Shown: one piece after another, positions 8,143 through 16,911 of the stretch
Position numbering within the stretch: position 1 is the stretch's first letter
Layout: the number at the start of each line of letters is the position of its first letter
Source: Candidatus Saccharimonadota bacterium
Lineage (GTDB): Bacteria > Patescibacteriota > Saccharimonadia > Saccharimonadales > Saccharimonadaceae
Length of the DNA: 64,000 nucleotides
Assembly: GCA_030445265.1 (NCBI GenBank)
Contig: JAUCSC010000001.1
Location: forward strand, 62,001-126,000
Direction: 5' to 3'
Made by a program: the position numbers and the translations under genes
The notes under the pieces: model-generated
Databases searched by the model: none
What the model saw: only the letters and a program-made list of their open reading frames with translations
What the model was told of the DNA's origin: nothing

Positions 8143-9126
8143 ATGGAGACTGCCATACCAACTACTATCGTCATTACCGGCGCATCAAGCGGTATTGGCC
8201 GGGCGCTCGCCGAGCGAGTCGCGAGTCACAACACTCATCTCGTCCTGGTTGCGCGCGGTGAAAAAGCCCTCTCGAGCATAGTCGCCCTTTGTCGACAAAA
8301 AGGAGCGGTGGTATCGCCGGTCGTGGCTGATGTGGCTATTGCCGAAGATGTGGAGCGTGTCGGTGTCGCCGCCTCGGCTCTGACCGGCGCTATTGATGTG
8401 TGGGTCAATAATGCCGGCGTTTTTCAGCACGGGGCAGTCGACACCATTACCCCAGACAAATTTGCCCGCATTATAGCCGTCAATACCCTCGGTACTGTCT
8501 ATGGATCACAGGTGGCTATCCGTCAATTCAAGCAGCAATCCAGCGGCAGCCATCTGATCAATGTTGCTTCGGCTCTCGGCGCCGTGCCACTGCCGTATGC
8601 CAGCGCCTATGTGACGAGTAAATATGCCGTCCGTGGCTTCACGGCTTCGGTGCGACAAGAATTAAAACTCGAAAAGCATCAGAATATTGCCGTATCAACG
8701 GTGATGCCGGCAACAATCGACACACCGATATATCAGCATGCTGCCACCACCATCCATCAACCAACGAAGCCCTTGCCGCCGGTTTACTCAGTCGACAAAG
8801 CAGTCGACACTATTATTCAGGTCATGGATAAGCCTCAAGACGAAGTCTATGTTGGTGGAGTGGGGCTGATGACCAAGCTCTATGGCATATCACCGAAAAG
8901 CGCCGAAACGATTATGGCAAAATATGCTAAGCGGGCGATATTCCAGTCATATGACGGAAGAAAACATGAGGACCGCTCGGGTAATTTGTTTGTTTCGAGA
9001 AGTGAAGGGAAGGTAAGCGGCGGCTGGAAGCACTCGAGTGATCAGCTGAAGCAATTTGCAAAACTTGGCGCGGTTGTCGGTAGTATTGGCATCTGGCTGC
9101 TGTTCCGCCGGAAGGAGCGGGTATGA
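8143..9126 (+). CDS. short-chain dehydrogenase/reductase
   Basis: NAD(P)-dependent oxidoreductase of the classical SDR family, 327 residues. The Rossmann motif TGASSGIG is at about 12-19, NNAG follows at about 88, and the catalytic Ser and YxxxK are in VASALG and YVTSKYAV. The C-terminus is longer than in a minimal SDR (about 250 residues) and ends in a hydrophobic anchor (LGAVVGSIGIWLLF) followed by RRKE, so the enzyme is probably tethered to the membrane. The substrate is not known. It overlaps the next membrane gene by 4 bp (ATGA), a sign of coupled translation. Confidence 0.88.
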   Translation: METAIPTTIVITGASSGIGRALAERVASHNTHLVLVARGEKALSSIVALCRQKGAVVSPVVADVAIAEDVERVGVAASALTGAIDVWVNNAGVFQHGAVDTITPDKFARIIAVNTLGTVYGSQVAIRQFKQQSSGSHLINVASALGAVPLPYASAYVTSKYAVRGFTASVRQELKLEKHQNIAVSTVMPATIDTPIYQHAATTIHQPTKPLPPVYSVDKAVDTIIQVMDKPQDEVYVGGVGLMTKLYGISPKSAETIMAKYAKRAIFQSYDGRKHEDRSGNLFVSRSEGKVSGGWKHSSDQLKQFAKLGAVVGSIGIWLLFRRKERV

Positions 9127-9473
9127 CGGATATTGCCGTCATCATTATCCATGCTGCCGTTGGACTGACAATGGTCCTGTTTGGTGTCAACCAGCTCATC
9201 TGGCCACAGCACTGGTTTAGCTACGTACCGCAGTTTGTGACCAAGCGGCTCCCCGGTATCGTTGAAGCATGGGGAATGCGTTTTCATGGCCTCATTAATA
9301 TTACCCTCGGCGCGTTATTCGCACTTAGCTTGCTGACACCGGCCTTAACCTGGGTGACCTTTGCCTGGTGGATCTCGGTCGTTCCGTTCGCTTTCCTGCA
9401 TGATTGGCGGGATGGGCTGAGAGATATTTGTATTGTGACCGGCCTATTTTTCATTGCCGTCCTCGGCATGTAA
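9123..9473 (+). CDS. DoxX-like small membrane protein
   Basis: 116 residues, four predicted membrane helices (about 5-25, 50-72, 75-92 and 97-115). The arrangement and the GxNQLxWP start resemble the DoxX/DoxD superfamily, but the match is by general pattern only. It is translationally coupled to the membrane-anchored SDR gene (stop and start overlap), so the two may work together in a membrane redox step. The next gene has its own SD sequence. Confidence 0.6.
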   Translation: MTDIAVIIIHAAVGLTMVLFGVNQLIWPQHWFSYVPQFVTKRLPGIVEAWGMRFHGLINITLGALFALSLLTPALTWVTFAWWISVVPFAFLHDWRDGLRDICIVTGLFFIAVLGM

Positions 9474-9496
9474 TAACTAATGAAAAGGAGAAATGT

Positions 9497-9784
9497 ATGA
9501 CCCAAAATACGACACCAGTTGACCCACGTGATGATGAGATCAGAAGTTATCAAGAGGAATTATCAACTGATGAATCAGCCGTCGACGAGGTAACGCACGC
9601 GCAAACCGATGATCCGACTCAGGATCTCGGCGTGAGCCCGCGGAAATTTAAAGAAGAGCTCGATAACTATGCTTTTGATGACTCCGGGCACGGCGAGAAC
9701 GAAAAAGCGGACGATGATATGCTTGAAACGCTTGAAGATTTGGACGATCAAGGGAATGATGACGGTGACGCCCGCGGTAATTAG
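9497..9784 (+). CDS. acidic low-complexity protein
   Basis: 95 residues, very rich in Asp and Glu with few hydrophobics, likely largely disordered. A short more ordered centre (LGVSPRKFKEELDNYAF) is flanked by acidic tails. AAAAGGAG lies 6 nt before the ATG at 9497; a longer in-frame start would run through the upstream gene. No family recognised. It follows the DoxX-like gene by 23 nt and is probably its operon partner. Confidence 0.65.
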   Translation: MTQNTTPVDPRDDEIRSYQEELSTDESAVDEVTHAQTDDPTQDLGVSPRKFKEELDNYAFDDSGHGENEKADDDMLETLEDLDDQGNDDGDARGN

Positions 9785-9795
9785 TATCGACACAC

Positions 9796-9825
9796 TTGAC
9801 ATACATTTCATACCAGCAGTATACT
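9796..9825 (+). promoter_or_regulatory. consensus promoter giving a leaderless mRNA
   Basis: TTGACA (9796-9801), an 18-bp spacer, then TATACT (9820-9825). The ATG of the AbrB-type gene follows only 8 nt after the -10 box, so transcription should begin within 1-2 nt of the start codon. Confidence 0.8.
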
Positions 9826-9833
9826 AAAGAGTA

Positions 9834-10070
9834 ATGCATCGTAAAAAACTGTACGGTACCGCCACGGTAGGTACCAAGGGACAAATTGTTATTCCGGCGG
9901 AAGCTCGGGCAGAGCTTGGTATTGTCACCGGTGAGCGCCTGTACGTAGTGGGCTCAGACGAAAGTGGCGTTTTGATCCTCCTTCCTGAAGAAAAAATCGA
10001 GGGATATATTGACCAGGTTAACATGCAAATAGAATCATTTAAAAAGTTAAAAGAACAGGGACAACGGTAA
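9834..10070 (+). CDS. AbrB/SpoVT-type DNA-binding protein
   Basis: A 78-residue swapped-hairpin regulator. The pattern YGTATVGTKGQIVIPAEAR then LGIVTGERLYVV is the diagnostic AbrB/MazE N-terminal fold; the tail (about 50-78) is helical and charged. The start is certain since the domain begins at once. It is followed after 6 nt by a drug-efflux MFS gene, so it probably controls that two-gene operon, including itself. No toxin gene follows, which argues against a classic antitoxin role. Confidence 0.88.
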   Translation: MHRKKLYGTATVGTKGQIVIPAEARAELGIVTGERLYVVGSDESGVLILLPEEKIEGYIDQVNMQIESFKKLKEQGQR

Positions 10071-10076
10071 CCTCTT

Positions 10077-11762
10077 ATGCATCACCATCTCAGCTTGCGT
10101 AGCAAGATTATTATTATGTTGTCAGTCATGGCCAGCTTATTCTTAGTGGCTCTTGATCAGACGATTATTGCCACGGCGCTTGGCAAAATTGTTGAGGAAT
10201 TTAATGCGTTTGATGCGCTGAGCTGGATCGTGACGGCGTATTTGATTACGACGACGTTAACTGTGCCGATCGCCGGTAAACTGTCCGACCTTTTCGGCCG
10301 CCGGACGATGCTGCTCGTCGGCGTGGCAGTGTTCACCCTTGGGTCGCTCCTCAGCGGCGCCAGTACTTCCGTGATTGAACTAGTTGGTTGGCGGGCGCTT
10401 CAAGGCATCGGGGGTGGTATTATTACCGCTAACGCGTTTACGATTGTGGGTGACCTCTTTGCGGCCCGCGAACGGGGAAAATGGCAGGGTATCATCGGGG
10501 CTGTCTTTGGCCTCAGCTCGGTCATTGGGCCATTGCTGGGTGGCTGGCTCACCGATGGACAATCAATCTTCGGCGTGACGACAGATTGGCGCTGGACCTT
10601 CTTTATTAATGTTCCTGTCGGCATCCTGGCGTTTATCATTATCGCTATCTATAGTCCGAAGTTGAAGCATGCCATTCGACCAGTTATTGACTACTTAGGA
10701 GCCGGCTTATTAGCGGTCGTGCTGGGCGTCTTGATATTAGCAGTGGATAATACCGAAACTATTTTTTCTGGCTTTCTGGAAGCGACAAGTATGAGTCTCG
10801 CCACCCTGCGTATTATCATGTTTAGTATTGTGGCCGTTGCGACTGCTGGCCTGATTGCGGTCGAACGACGTGCGGCTGAGCCTATTTTGCCGTTGGCATT
10901 TTTCAAGAACCGAAACTATGTCCTCATCATGATTGTGGCGACGTTGTTCGGTGGTGCCTTTATGGGCTCAATTCTTTACCTAACGCAGTTTAATCAGCAA
11001 GTATTTGGGGCAACACCGACTGAGTCGGGTCTCATGCTATTGCCAATGGTCGGAGGGATTATGTTGACCAGTATCGTCTCTGGACAAATCATTTCTCGGA
11101 CGGGGAAGTACAAGATATTCATGCAGATTGGCTTTGTTGTGGCGACGCTGGCGATGATACTACTGACGACCCTGTCGCCTGAAAGCAGCTATGGGTACGA
11201 AGCAATAATCATGATAGCGCTCGGCCTCGGTATGGGTGTCGCACTGCCGGTCATTAACCTAGCCGTTCAAAACGAATTCCAGCAACATCAGCTGGGGGCC
11301 GCCACGAGCTCCAGCCAGCTCTTTCGGAGTCTGGGCTCAACCATAGGCACGGCTGTCTTTGGCGCCATGCTGACGGCCGGCATTGTCGCTCAGATCGGCA
11401 CCATTCAGCAGTCAGCCTACCTGACCAGCCTCAAAGCCAACCCGGCGGCGGCGCAGATTGGTGATCTCAATGACGCCAATACCTTACTGAACCTTAATAT
11501 GCCGACCGTCAAAGCTGAAGTAACATCAGCAGCCGAAGCTCAGTTTGCCAAGAATCCCTCGGCTGAACCGGCACTGAAGCAGGCGTTTAGCGAGCAGCAG
11601 ACAGACTTTTCAAACCGCGTGACTCACGCCTTTAGTGATAGCCTGCGCCAGATCTTCTATGTTGCCGCTGGCCTGATGGCAGCTGCTACGGTCGCGGTCT
11701 TTGCGGTCAAAGAGCGGCCACTGCGGTCAGCTCGTCCTACCGAGACACCCAGCGAAGCCTGA
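10077..11762 (+). CDS. DHA2-family multidrug efflux MFS transporter
   Basis: 561 residues with about 14 membrane helices, the size and number typical of EmrB/QacA proton-driven drug exporters. Motif D1-like LDQTIIATALGKI is at about 26-38, motif A GKLSDLFGRR at about 67-76, and the motif C-like Gly/Pro helix GAVFGLSSVIGPLLGG at about 142-157. A long polar stretch (about 440-515) lies before the last helix. It begins 6 nt after the AbrB-type regulator and shares its promoter. It probably exports hydrophobic or cationic compounds; the substrate is unknown. Confidence 0.9.
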   Translation: MHHHLSLRSKIIIMLSVMASLFLVALDQTIIATALGKIVEEFNAFDALSWIVTAYLITTTLTVPIAGKLSDLFGRRTMLLVGVAVFTLGSLLSGASTSVIELVGWRALQGIGGGIITANAFTIVGDLFAARERGKWQGIIGAVFGLSSVIGPLLGGWLTDGQSIFGVTTDWRWTFFINVPVGILAFIIIAIYSPKLKHAIRPVIDYLGAGLLAVVLGVLILAVDNTETIFSGFLEATSMSLATLRIIMFSIVAVATAGLIAVERRAAEPILPLAFFKNRNYVLIMIVATLFGGAFMGSILYLTQFNQQVFGATPTESGLMLLPMVGGIMLTSIVSGQIISRTGKYKIFMQIGFVVATLAMILLTTLSPESSYGYEAIIMIALGLGMGVALPVINLAVQNEFQQHQLGAATSSSQLFRSLGSTIGTAVFGAMLTAGIVAQIGTIQQSAYLTSLKANPAAAQIGDLNDANTLLNLNMPTVKAEVTSAAEAQFAKNPSAEPALKQAFSEQQTDFSNRVTHAFSDSLRQIFYVAAGLMAAATVAVFAVKERPLRSARPTETPSEA

Positions 11763-11973
11763 TTAATTGTTGTATAATTTGCTTTTTAAGCATAAGCCCC
11801 TTGTCGCCGTCTGGGAAATTAGATACTATGATAATCACAAGCGTGATATCACGCGTCTTACTTGTGTTTTAGCATGTGATTTGCTAATATAAATGATGTG
11901 CCTAACGCCAACGAAGTTTAATTAAAGGTCGACGCGCGTGAGGTTGTACATAGTACAAGGAGTATTAAATCAC
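11763..11973 (+). other. 211-nt gene-free leader region with palindromes
   Basis: This stretch holds a TATAAT at about 11773, a perfect 14-bp palindrome GCGTGATATCACGC (11841-11854) flanked by CACAA / TTGTG, another -10-like TAATAT near 11892, and the hairpin TTGTAC-ATA-GTACAA (about 11944-11958) immediately before an AAGGAG. No coding frame of its own. It may be a regulatory leader for the 30-codon ORF that follows or a small RNA; there is no proof of either. Confidence 0.4.
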
Positions 11974-12066
11974 ATGCCAATAGCCATCGAGTTTGTGCCT
12001 AGCGGGCGCAAAAAGATAGCAGTGGATGTGGTGCCTGCCGAATGGCAAATCTATCTAGCTCACTAG
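11974..12066 (+). CDS. possible 30-residue peptide gene
   Basis: MPIAIEFVPSGRKKIAVDVV... ends with IYLAH. An AAGGAG stands 11 nt upstream, and the SD is part of the foot of a 6-bp hairpin (TTGTAC/GTACAA), so translation could be gated by that structure. A terminator follows 25 nt after the stop. Short length leaves real doubt. Confidence 0.35.
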   Translation: MPIAIEFVPSGRKKIAVDVVPAEWQIYLAH

Positions 12067-12090
12067 AATCAAACAGTCTATAAAAAATAA

Positions 12091-12118
12091 AACACCCCAA
12101 GGCACCGGGGTGTTTTTT
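12091..12118. terminator. intrinsic terminator
   Basis: AACACCCC / GGGGTGTT stem with an 8-nt loop, then TTTT on the plus strand, and an A-rich approach that would serve the minus-strand DsbA-like gene as well. Confidence 0.85.
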
Positions 12119-12138
12119 CATATTCGTGATGTTATTTA

Positions 12139-12828
12139 TTAGAGCTTTGAGTCGAGGAGCTCTCGGAGGAGATCTCCGTTGCCTTGGATAGCGTCCTTCG
12201 ATATATCGGCTGAGACGCGCTCGCCATTAACGACAAAAATTGGTGTCTCCATTTGATAGCCAGTTTTCTTAAACAGCGCCAGGTCGTAGGCTAACTTCTG
12301 CTTTACGGCGCTACTGGATAGGGCAGTGACAAACTTGTCGGCATCGATACCGATATCGGAGGCATACTGCTTGAATACATCAGTCCGCTCGTCAGTCCCA
12401 AGCGTGCTCCAGCGGTCCTGCTCGTCGAACAGAAGATTGTGCATTTCCCAATATTTGCCTTGTAGGCCGGCAGCTTCGGCCGCTGTCGCAGCAGCGTTGG
12501 CATTCGGGTGGACAGTCTTGAGCGGCAGATTACGGAAAATGAACGCAATCTTATCTTTGTATTCATCGCTGATCGCCTGTATCTGTGGGTGAGCGGCACC
12601 ACAGACCGGACACTGAAAGTCGCCGTACTCGACTAACGTGACTGCGCTGGTGGCCTTGCCGAACGTATGGTCGGCGATGTTACCATTTTGTTCATTTGCC
12701 GTCTGAACTTTAGATAAATCGACATTGCTGACGTCGACTCCGGGGTTGGCGATGCGTGACCATGCCACTAAGCCCCCCAGTAGCGCGATGACTACCACGA
12801 CAAATATGATCCACGTACGTTTGCTCAC
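12139..12828 (-). CDS. membrane-anchored DsbA-like thiol oxidoreductase
   Basis: 229 residues. An N-terminal anchor (about 5-25, WIIFVVVVIALLGGLVAW) is followed by a thioredoxin-fold domain with the active site GDFQCPVCGAAHPQI (CPVC, about 75-78). The inserted helical domain (about 100-170) and the cis-Pro loop METPIFVVNG (about 195) are those of the DsbA / Thioredoxin_4 group. It probably introduces or isomerises disulfides in exported proteins outside the membrane. The start is a GTG with AAGGAG 8 nt upstream. No DsbB or VKOR partner lies next to it. Confidence 0.9.
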   Translation of the reverse strand: MSKRTWIIFVVVVIALLGGLVAWSRIANPGVDVSNVDLSKVQTANEQNGNIADHTFGKATSAVTLVEYGDFQCPVCGAAHPQIQAISDEYKDKIAFIFRNLPLKTVHPNANAAATAAEAAGLQGKYWEMHNLLFDEQDRWSTLGTDERTDVFKQYASDIGIDADKFVTALSSSAVKQKLAYDLALFKKTGYQMETPIFVVNGERVSADISKDAIQGNGDLLRELLDSKL

Positions 12829-12900
12829 AAAAGTATCTCCTTCAACTTACTTCATCTATTGTAGCAAACGCCGCAAGTGATACGGTACAATAAGCGTAAG

Positions 12901-13920
12901 ATGTTTACATTCTTGGTGATACTCAGCTGTGCTGTCCTAGCCGCACTCATCATTTCGACAGGTATGAAGCCGGAGCATGGCCTTATTAGTGTCTTTGAAC
13001 TTGAGCGCCGTGAACAAGAAGGCGATCATTCGGTCAGGAGCGCTTTGGACCGGGAGCGTTACTTTGCGGAGATTTGTTCGTTACATCGCCTTCTGACAAC
13101 GCTACTCCTCGTCATGAGCGTATATCTTATTGTGCTGGCCTTCGGCTGGCTGGCTGGTGTTATATTGGCCCTGGTCGTCGTCCTGGAGTACGGAGTCATT
13201 GCGCGTCTCCAACCTGTCTTAAAGGTTTCACGTTCGCTGTACGTTAAGCTTGAACCGGCCATTATCCGCTTGATTGAACGATTTCCGAAACTTTTTCAGC
13301 TTCTGAGAAATGTTCCTTATGAATCTACCGACCAATTCCGCCGGATCGATTCACGTCCAGAGCTGGAGCGACTGATTGAGCGGGCCGAAAGTGTGCTGAC
13401 GACAGATGAGCGAGCCGTCATCCGTCATAGCTTGGCATTCGATCGGACACTGGTGAATACCATCATGACACCGCGGAGTATGATCAATGTGATTGATAAG
13501 AAAGAGCTACTTGGTCCACTGGTGCTTGATGACCTTCATAAGCATGGGCACAGCCGAGTACCGGTTATCGATGGTGATATTGATCATACGGTCGGTATAC
13601 TGCATCTACAGAGCTTACTCGCTCTTGATGTGAAGCGATCGACGACGGCAGAGAAGGCGATGGAACCGAAAGTGTTTTATATTCGAGAAGATCAAACGTT
13701 GCAGCACGCACTGGCCGCCTTTATAAAGACCAAACACCATCTTTTTATTGTGGTGAACGAGTTTCGGGAAACAGTCGGACTGCTCTCACTGGAAGACGTT
13801 ATTGAGGCGCTCCTTGGACGGCGTATTATCGACGAGTTTGACACTCATGAAGACCTTCGGGCCGTCGCCCTACGCAATCCTCACGATAACAATTCGCCCC
13901 GAACCCACCGTGACGTCTAG
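12901..13920 (+). CDS. CBS-pair membrane protein (CorC/CNNM-like)
   Basis: 339 residues. Two hydrophobic segments (about 3-20 and 62-95), then a linker and a CBS-domain pair: first CBS about 190-250 (NTIMTPRSMINVID... HGHSRVPVIDG), second about 255-315 (FYIREDQTLQHALAAFI... FRETVGLLSLEDVIEALLG). MTPR and the SRxPV/DG patterns are typical of CorB/CorC-type regulators of divalent-cation transport, but the DUF21 membrane domain is replaced by a shorter one. The start was set at the ATG 9 nt after TACAAT (12886-12891), fitting the leaderless pattern; upstream codons lie inside the promoter. Confidence 0.8.
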   Translation: MFTFLVILSCAVLAALIISTGMKPEHGLISVFELERREQEGDHSVRSALDRERYFAEICSLHRLLTTLLLVMSVYLIVLAFGWLAGVILALVVVLEYGVIARLQPVLKVSRSLYVKLEPAIIRLIERFPKLFQLLRNVPYESTDQFRRIDSRPELERLIERAESVLTTDERAVIRHSLAFDRTLVNTIMTPRSMINVIDKKELLGPLVLDDLHKHGHSRVPVIDGDIDHTVGILHLQSLLALDVKRSTTAEKAMEPKVFYIREDQTLQHALAAFIKTKHHLFIVVNEFRETVGLLSLEDVIEALLGRRIIDEFDTHEDLRAVALRNPHDNNSPRTHRDV

Positions 13921-13953
13921 CACCCCAGAGGTCAGGGTGGTACACTAAGAGCA

Positions 13954-15270
13954 ATGAACGACCGAATTTTAACACGTGATATCGCCGCGCATGCGGGGCA
14001 GCACATCACGATTCAGGGCTGGCTCCACAAAAAACGACTACTTGGTGGTCTCAACTTCATTACACTCCGTGATCGATCCGGTATCGCTCAAAGCTTAGTC
14101 GACAACAAAGATGAGCTGGAAAAGCTACGCGGACTACAGACTGGAACCGTGCTGGCGCTCAGCGGCATGGTGGTGAGTGACGAAAGAGCTCCGGGTGGTG
14201 CTGAGTTGCATGACGTTACCATTGACGTCATTGTCCCGGTTGAATATGAGTCGCCGATTGAAATCGATAAACCGCTTGATCATAAATCAGAGAATCTTGA
14301 TACGCTGTTTGAACATCGGGTCATCGGCCTACGCAACCTTCAGGAGACGGGTATTTTTAAGGTGCAAGCTGGCATAAAACAAGCCGTGCGAACTTATCTC
14401 AATGACTTAGACTTTACTGAATTCAACTCGCCAAAGCTTTTGCCAGAAGCGACCGAAGGCGGTGCCGAAGTCTTCAAGCTGGATTATTTTGGCAAAGAAG
14501 CAACCTTGGCCCAGAGCGCCCAATTTTATAAGCAAATGATGGTTGGCGTATTTGAGCGTGCCTATGAAATTAACCCAACCTACCGGGCGGAACTATCTGC
14601 CACAACGCGGCACATGACAGAATTTATCCATATTGATGCAGAGACTGGCTTCGTCGATTTCCAGGAGCTCTTAGGCGTCGTCGGCGGACTACTTAGGTCA
14701 GTTACCACCAGTATCTGGCAGACACACGGCGAGATACTGACCAAATTGAACGCTCACCCAGCCGTACTGCCTGAGGCTATTCCGCAGCTGGCCCTTGAGG
14801 AGATTCACCAGCTATACAGTAATGCGACTGGCCAGAACAGTATCGGTGAAAAAGATATGCGTCCCGACGAGGAAAAGTGGATTTGCGACTATGCCAAGAA
14901 AAATCTGGGGAGTGAGGCGGTACTCGTAACGCAGTGGCCAGCTAGTGAGATGAAGTTTTATCACCGTACATCTGCTGACAACCCTGAGTTTGCTGAGCGC
15001 GCCGACTTAATTTTCCGCGGTGTCGAAATTGCCACTATCAGTATGCGAGAACATCGCTATGATGTACTGGTGCAGCAGCTGAAAGATATCGCCGGCGGCG
15101 ATCCAACGGCTGATGGTTTCCGCTATTATCTCCAGGCGTTTCAATACGGCTTGCCGCCGCACGGTGGCTTTGGCATGGGCCTCGAGCGCCTTACCCAGAA
15201 AATCATTGGACTGAGTAACGTCAAAGAAGCAACCCTCTTCCCGCGCGATATAAACCGCTTGACGCCGTAG
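13954..15270 (+). CDS. aspS: aspartyl-tRNA synthetase, archaeal-type (non-discriminating form likely)
   Basis: Charges tRNA-Asp, and possibly tRNA-Asn, with aspartate. 438 residues: an OB-fold anticodon domain (about 15-105, IQGWLHKKRLLGGLNFITLRD), then the class II core with motif 2 region (YFGKEATLAQSAQFYKQMM) and motif 3 (GFGMGLERL near the C-terminus). The 150-residue GAD insertion found in the roughly 590-residue bacterial enzyme is absent, so this is the archaeal/eukaryal-type enzyme, often non-discriminating and paired with GatCAB. Whether it misacylates tRNA-Asn cannot be read with certainty. TACACT lies 7 nt before the ATG (leaderless pattern). Confidence 0.93.
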   Translation: MNDRILTRDIAAHAGQHITIQGWLHKKRLLGGLNFITLRDRSGIAQSLVDNKDELEKLRGLQTGTVLALSGMVVSDERAPGGAELHDVTIDVIVPVEYESPIEIDKPLDHKSENLDTLFEHRVIGLRNLQETGIFKVQAGIKQAVRTYLNDLDFTEFNSPKLLPEATEGGAEVFKLDYFGKEATLAQSAQFYKQMMVGVFERAYEINPTYRAELSATTRHMTEFIHIDAETGFVDFQELLGVVGGLLRSVTTSIWQTHGEILTKLNAHPAVLPEAIPQLALEEIHQLYSNATGQNSIGEKDMRPDEEKWICDYAKKNLGSEAVLVTQWPASEMKFYHRTSADNPEFAERADLIFRGVEIATISMREHRYDVLVQQLKDIAGGDPTADGFRYYLQAFQYGLPPHGGFGMGLERLTQKIIGLSNVKEATLFPRDINRLTP

Positions 15271-15726
15271 TTATTCGTCGAGTGCTTGACGCAGTGCGTC
15301 CAGGTCGGATTTGAGCGACAATGAATGAACCAGGAGTTCTTGTAAGGTTCGCAGCTCGCGGTGAATAAGTAAGTCCTTCACCGATACCAGCATAAAGCCC
15401 GGCACGCCCATGCCAGCGCCCTCGATTAATGCTTCGATCTTTTGTACATATTGCCCGAGCAGTGACTTATGTGACCCGGACAGCCGCTTCGGGTACAAGC
15501 CGTAGATTATCAACCAGATGACGACACTGATAATACCGACGATAAGAGCGACAACAGCGGTTGGAATAAGTAGTAGCCACCACCAGCCGCTGAAGCTGGC
15601 CGCCAGAAGCCATACGACGCCGACCAGCAAAAAAATGATAATAGCGATCAGAAGGAGCGCGGTACGAAAGAGCCGTTTAGCATAGAAGGCGGATAAGGCG
15701 CGTAGAACCATTAATCGTGTCACCAT
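15271..15726 (-). CDS. two-helix membrane protein, unknown
   Basis: 151 residues with two long hydrophobic helices (about 18-42 and 45-75) and a C-terminal amphipathic region (about 85-150) with heptad-like leucines. Stop abuts the aspS stop (convergent, no gap). TAGACT lies 6 nt before the ATG on the minus strand. It diverges from the TM2-domain gene across 45 bp. No family recognised. Confidence 0.6.
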   Translation of the reverse strand: MVTRLMVLRALSAFYAKRLFRTALLLIAIIIFLLVGVVWLLAASFSGWWWLLLIPTAVVALIVGIISVVIWLIIYGLYPKRLSGSHKSLLGQYVQKIEALIEGAGMGVPGFMLVSVKDLLIHRELRTLQELLVHSLSLKSDLDALRQALDE

Positions 15727-15771
15727 ACCTCAAGTCTAGCACGGTCTGAGGTGGTGTATACTTGTAAGCAT

Positions 15772-16263
15772 ATGCAAGAAGCTCCTATCCCACCGGCTCC
15801 TTTGGTAGCAGCACCCGTATCGGTGACCCCGCCTCAGCCTTCTCGGCAGCGGCATTTTTTGGCTGTCTTCTTCTTTAGCTTTATGTGGGGCACCTTTGGG
15901 GTAGACCGCTTTTACCTTGGCAAGATCGGGACTGGCATTTTGAAGCTCATATCCTTCGGTGGATTCGGTATTTGGACCTTAATCGACATGGTACTCATCA
16001 TGTCTGGTGCCATGAAGGACAAAGAGGGGCGAGACATGGTAGGCGTGCAAGAGTATAAACGCTTCGCTAATCTGACGGTGCTGTGGTTTGCCATTATCTT
16101 AGGCGCCTTCATTTTGATAAACGGTCTTTTACTTATCTTGGGCGTCGTTCAGTTGTTCACCGCTTTTCAAGATGGCAGTTTTAATCAATTCCAGATTCCC
16201 GGTTTGAATGGAACCGACCTGAATCAGCTGCAGCAATCGAATCCCGATCTCCAAGGTTTATAG
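15772..16263 (+). CDS. TM2-domain membrane protein
   Basis: 163 residues. A Pro-rich N-terminus is followed by a TM2 domain (about 28-85): FFFSFMWGTFGVDRFYLGK then GGFGIWTLIDMVLI, with the DRFY turn that marks the family. A third hydrophobic helix (about 100-125) and a Gln/Asn-rich tail follow. The role of TM2 proteins in bacteria is unclear. The start at 15772 was chosen because TATACT (15757-15762) lies 9 nt upstream; the GTG at 15751 overlaps the promoter. Confidence 0.82.
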   Translation: MQEAPIPPAPLVAAPVSVTPPQPSRQRHFLAVFFFSFMWGTFGVDRFYLGKIGTGILKLISFGGFGIWTLIDMVLIMSGAMKDKEGRDMVGVQEYKRFANLTVLWFAIILGAFILINGLLLILGVVQLFTAFQDGSFNQFQIPGLNGTDLNQLQQSNPDLQGL

Positions 16264-16271
16264 CAGCCGGA

Positions 16272-16910
16272 TTATGATTTGAGCGTGATGGTCTTGCCAT
16301 CAATCCGCTCATACTGAAGCTGCAAGTCTTTGGCGATATTACCTATCATCGTGTCAACTAGCTTCTTACCCGTGTCCGACAAAATAGCGTCATGCGTCGG
16401 AAAAACCATTGACGGCTGGATACTGCGCAGAAAGTCGATACTCTCACTGAGCTTGAGCCAAGGAGCTGCCACGGGCAGTGCCAAGTTCTTAACCGGTCCA
16501 TCTGGCGAGGCGAATGAATCTCCCGGATAATAGAGATTATCATTGACCACCACGCCGATGTTAGCCATAGGGGGAAATGAGGGGTGGATCACGGCGTGAG
16601 CGCCACCAGTGAATCGCAACGAAAACGGCCCGACCTCAAACGATTCGCCGGCAGCCACGGGCTTTTTGTGCGGAGCTGATATATTTTCCAGCACAGTCTT
16701 ATCGGCATAGACGACGGCATCGGGACTTTGTGCGATTAAGGCTTTGAGCAGGTCAGTATCAATATGGTCATGATGCTCATGGGTGATAACAATGGCGACG
16801 ATATGCTTGGACGCGTCGAGGTCAGTGGTATATGCACCCGGATCAATCACCAGTTTATCTCCATCAATGTCGATGACCAGACAAGCGTGTTCATATTTCG
16901 TAATGTCCAT
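16272..16910 (-). CDS. metallo-beta-lactamase-fold hydrolase (UlaG-like)
   Basis: 212 residues. The metal-binding HxHxDH motif appears as VITHEHHDHID (about 58-68); later ligands are in GGAHAVIHPS, YPGDS and VFPTHD. The layout matches the UlaG/YtxM-like group of Zn- or Mn-dependent hydrolases. The substrate is unknown. It is the second gene of an operon led by msrA: one base separates them, and AAGGAG from the msrA end serves as its SD. Confidence 0.85.
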   Translation of the reverse strand: MDITKYEHACLVIDIDGDKLVIDPGAYTTDLDASKHIVAIVITHEHHDHIDTDLLKALIAQSPDAVVYADKTVLENISAPHKKPVAAGESFEVGPFSLRFTGGAHAVIHPSFPPMANIGVVVNDNLYYPGDSFASPDGPVKNLALPVAAPWLKLSESIDFLRSIQPSMVFPTHDAILSDTGKKLVDTMIGNIAKDLQLQYERIDGKTITLKS

Positions 16911-16911
16911 A

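Noticed and set aside
11907-12000. ACGCCAACGAAG and a weakly similar translation, as a third copy of the HTH repeat
   Set aside because: Only the first 12 nt match; the rest gives no convincing alignment and has a stop early in the frame.
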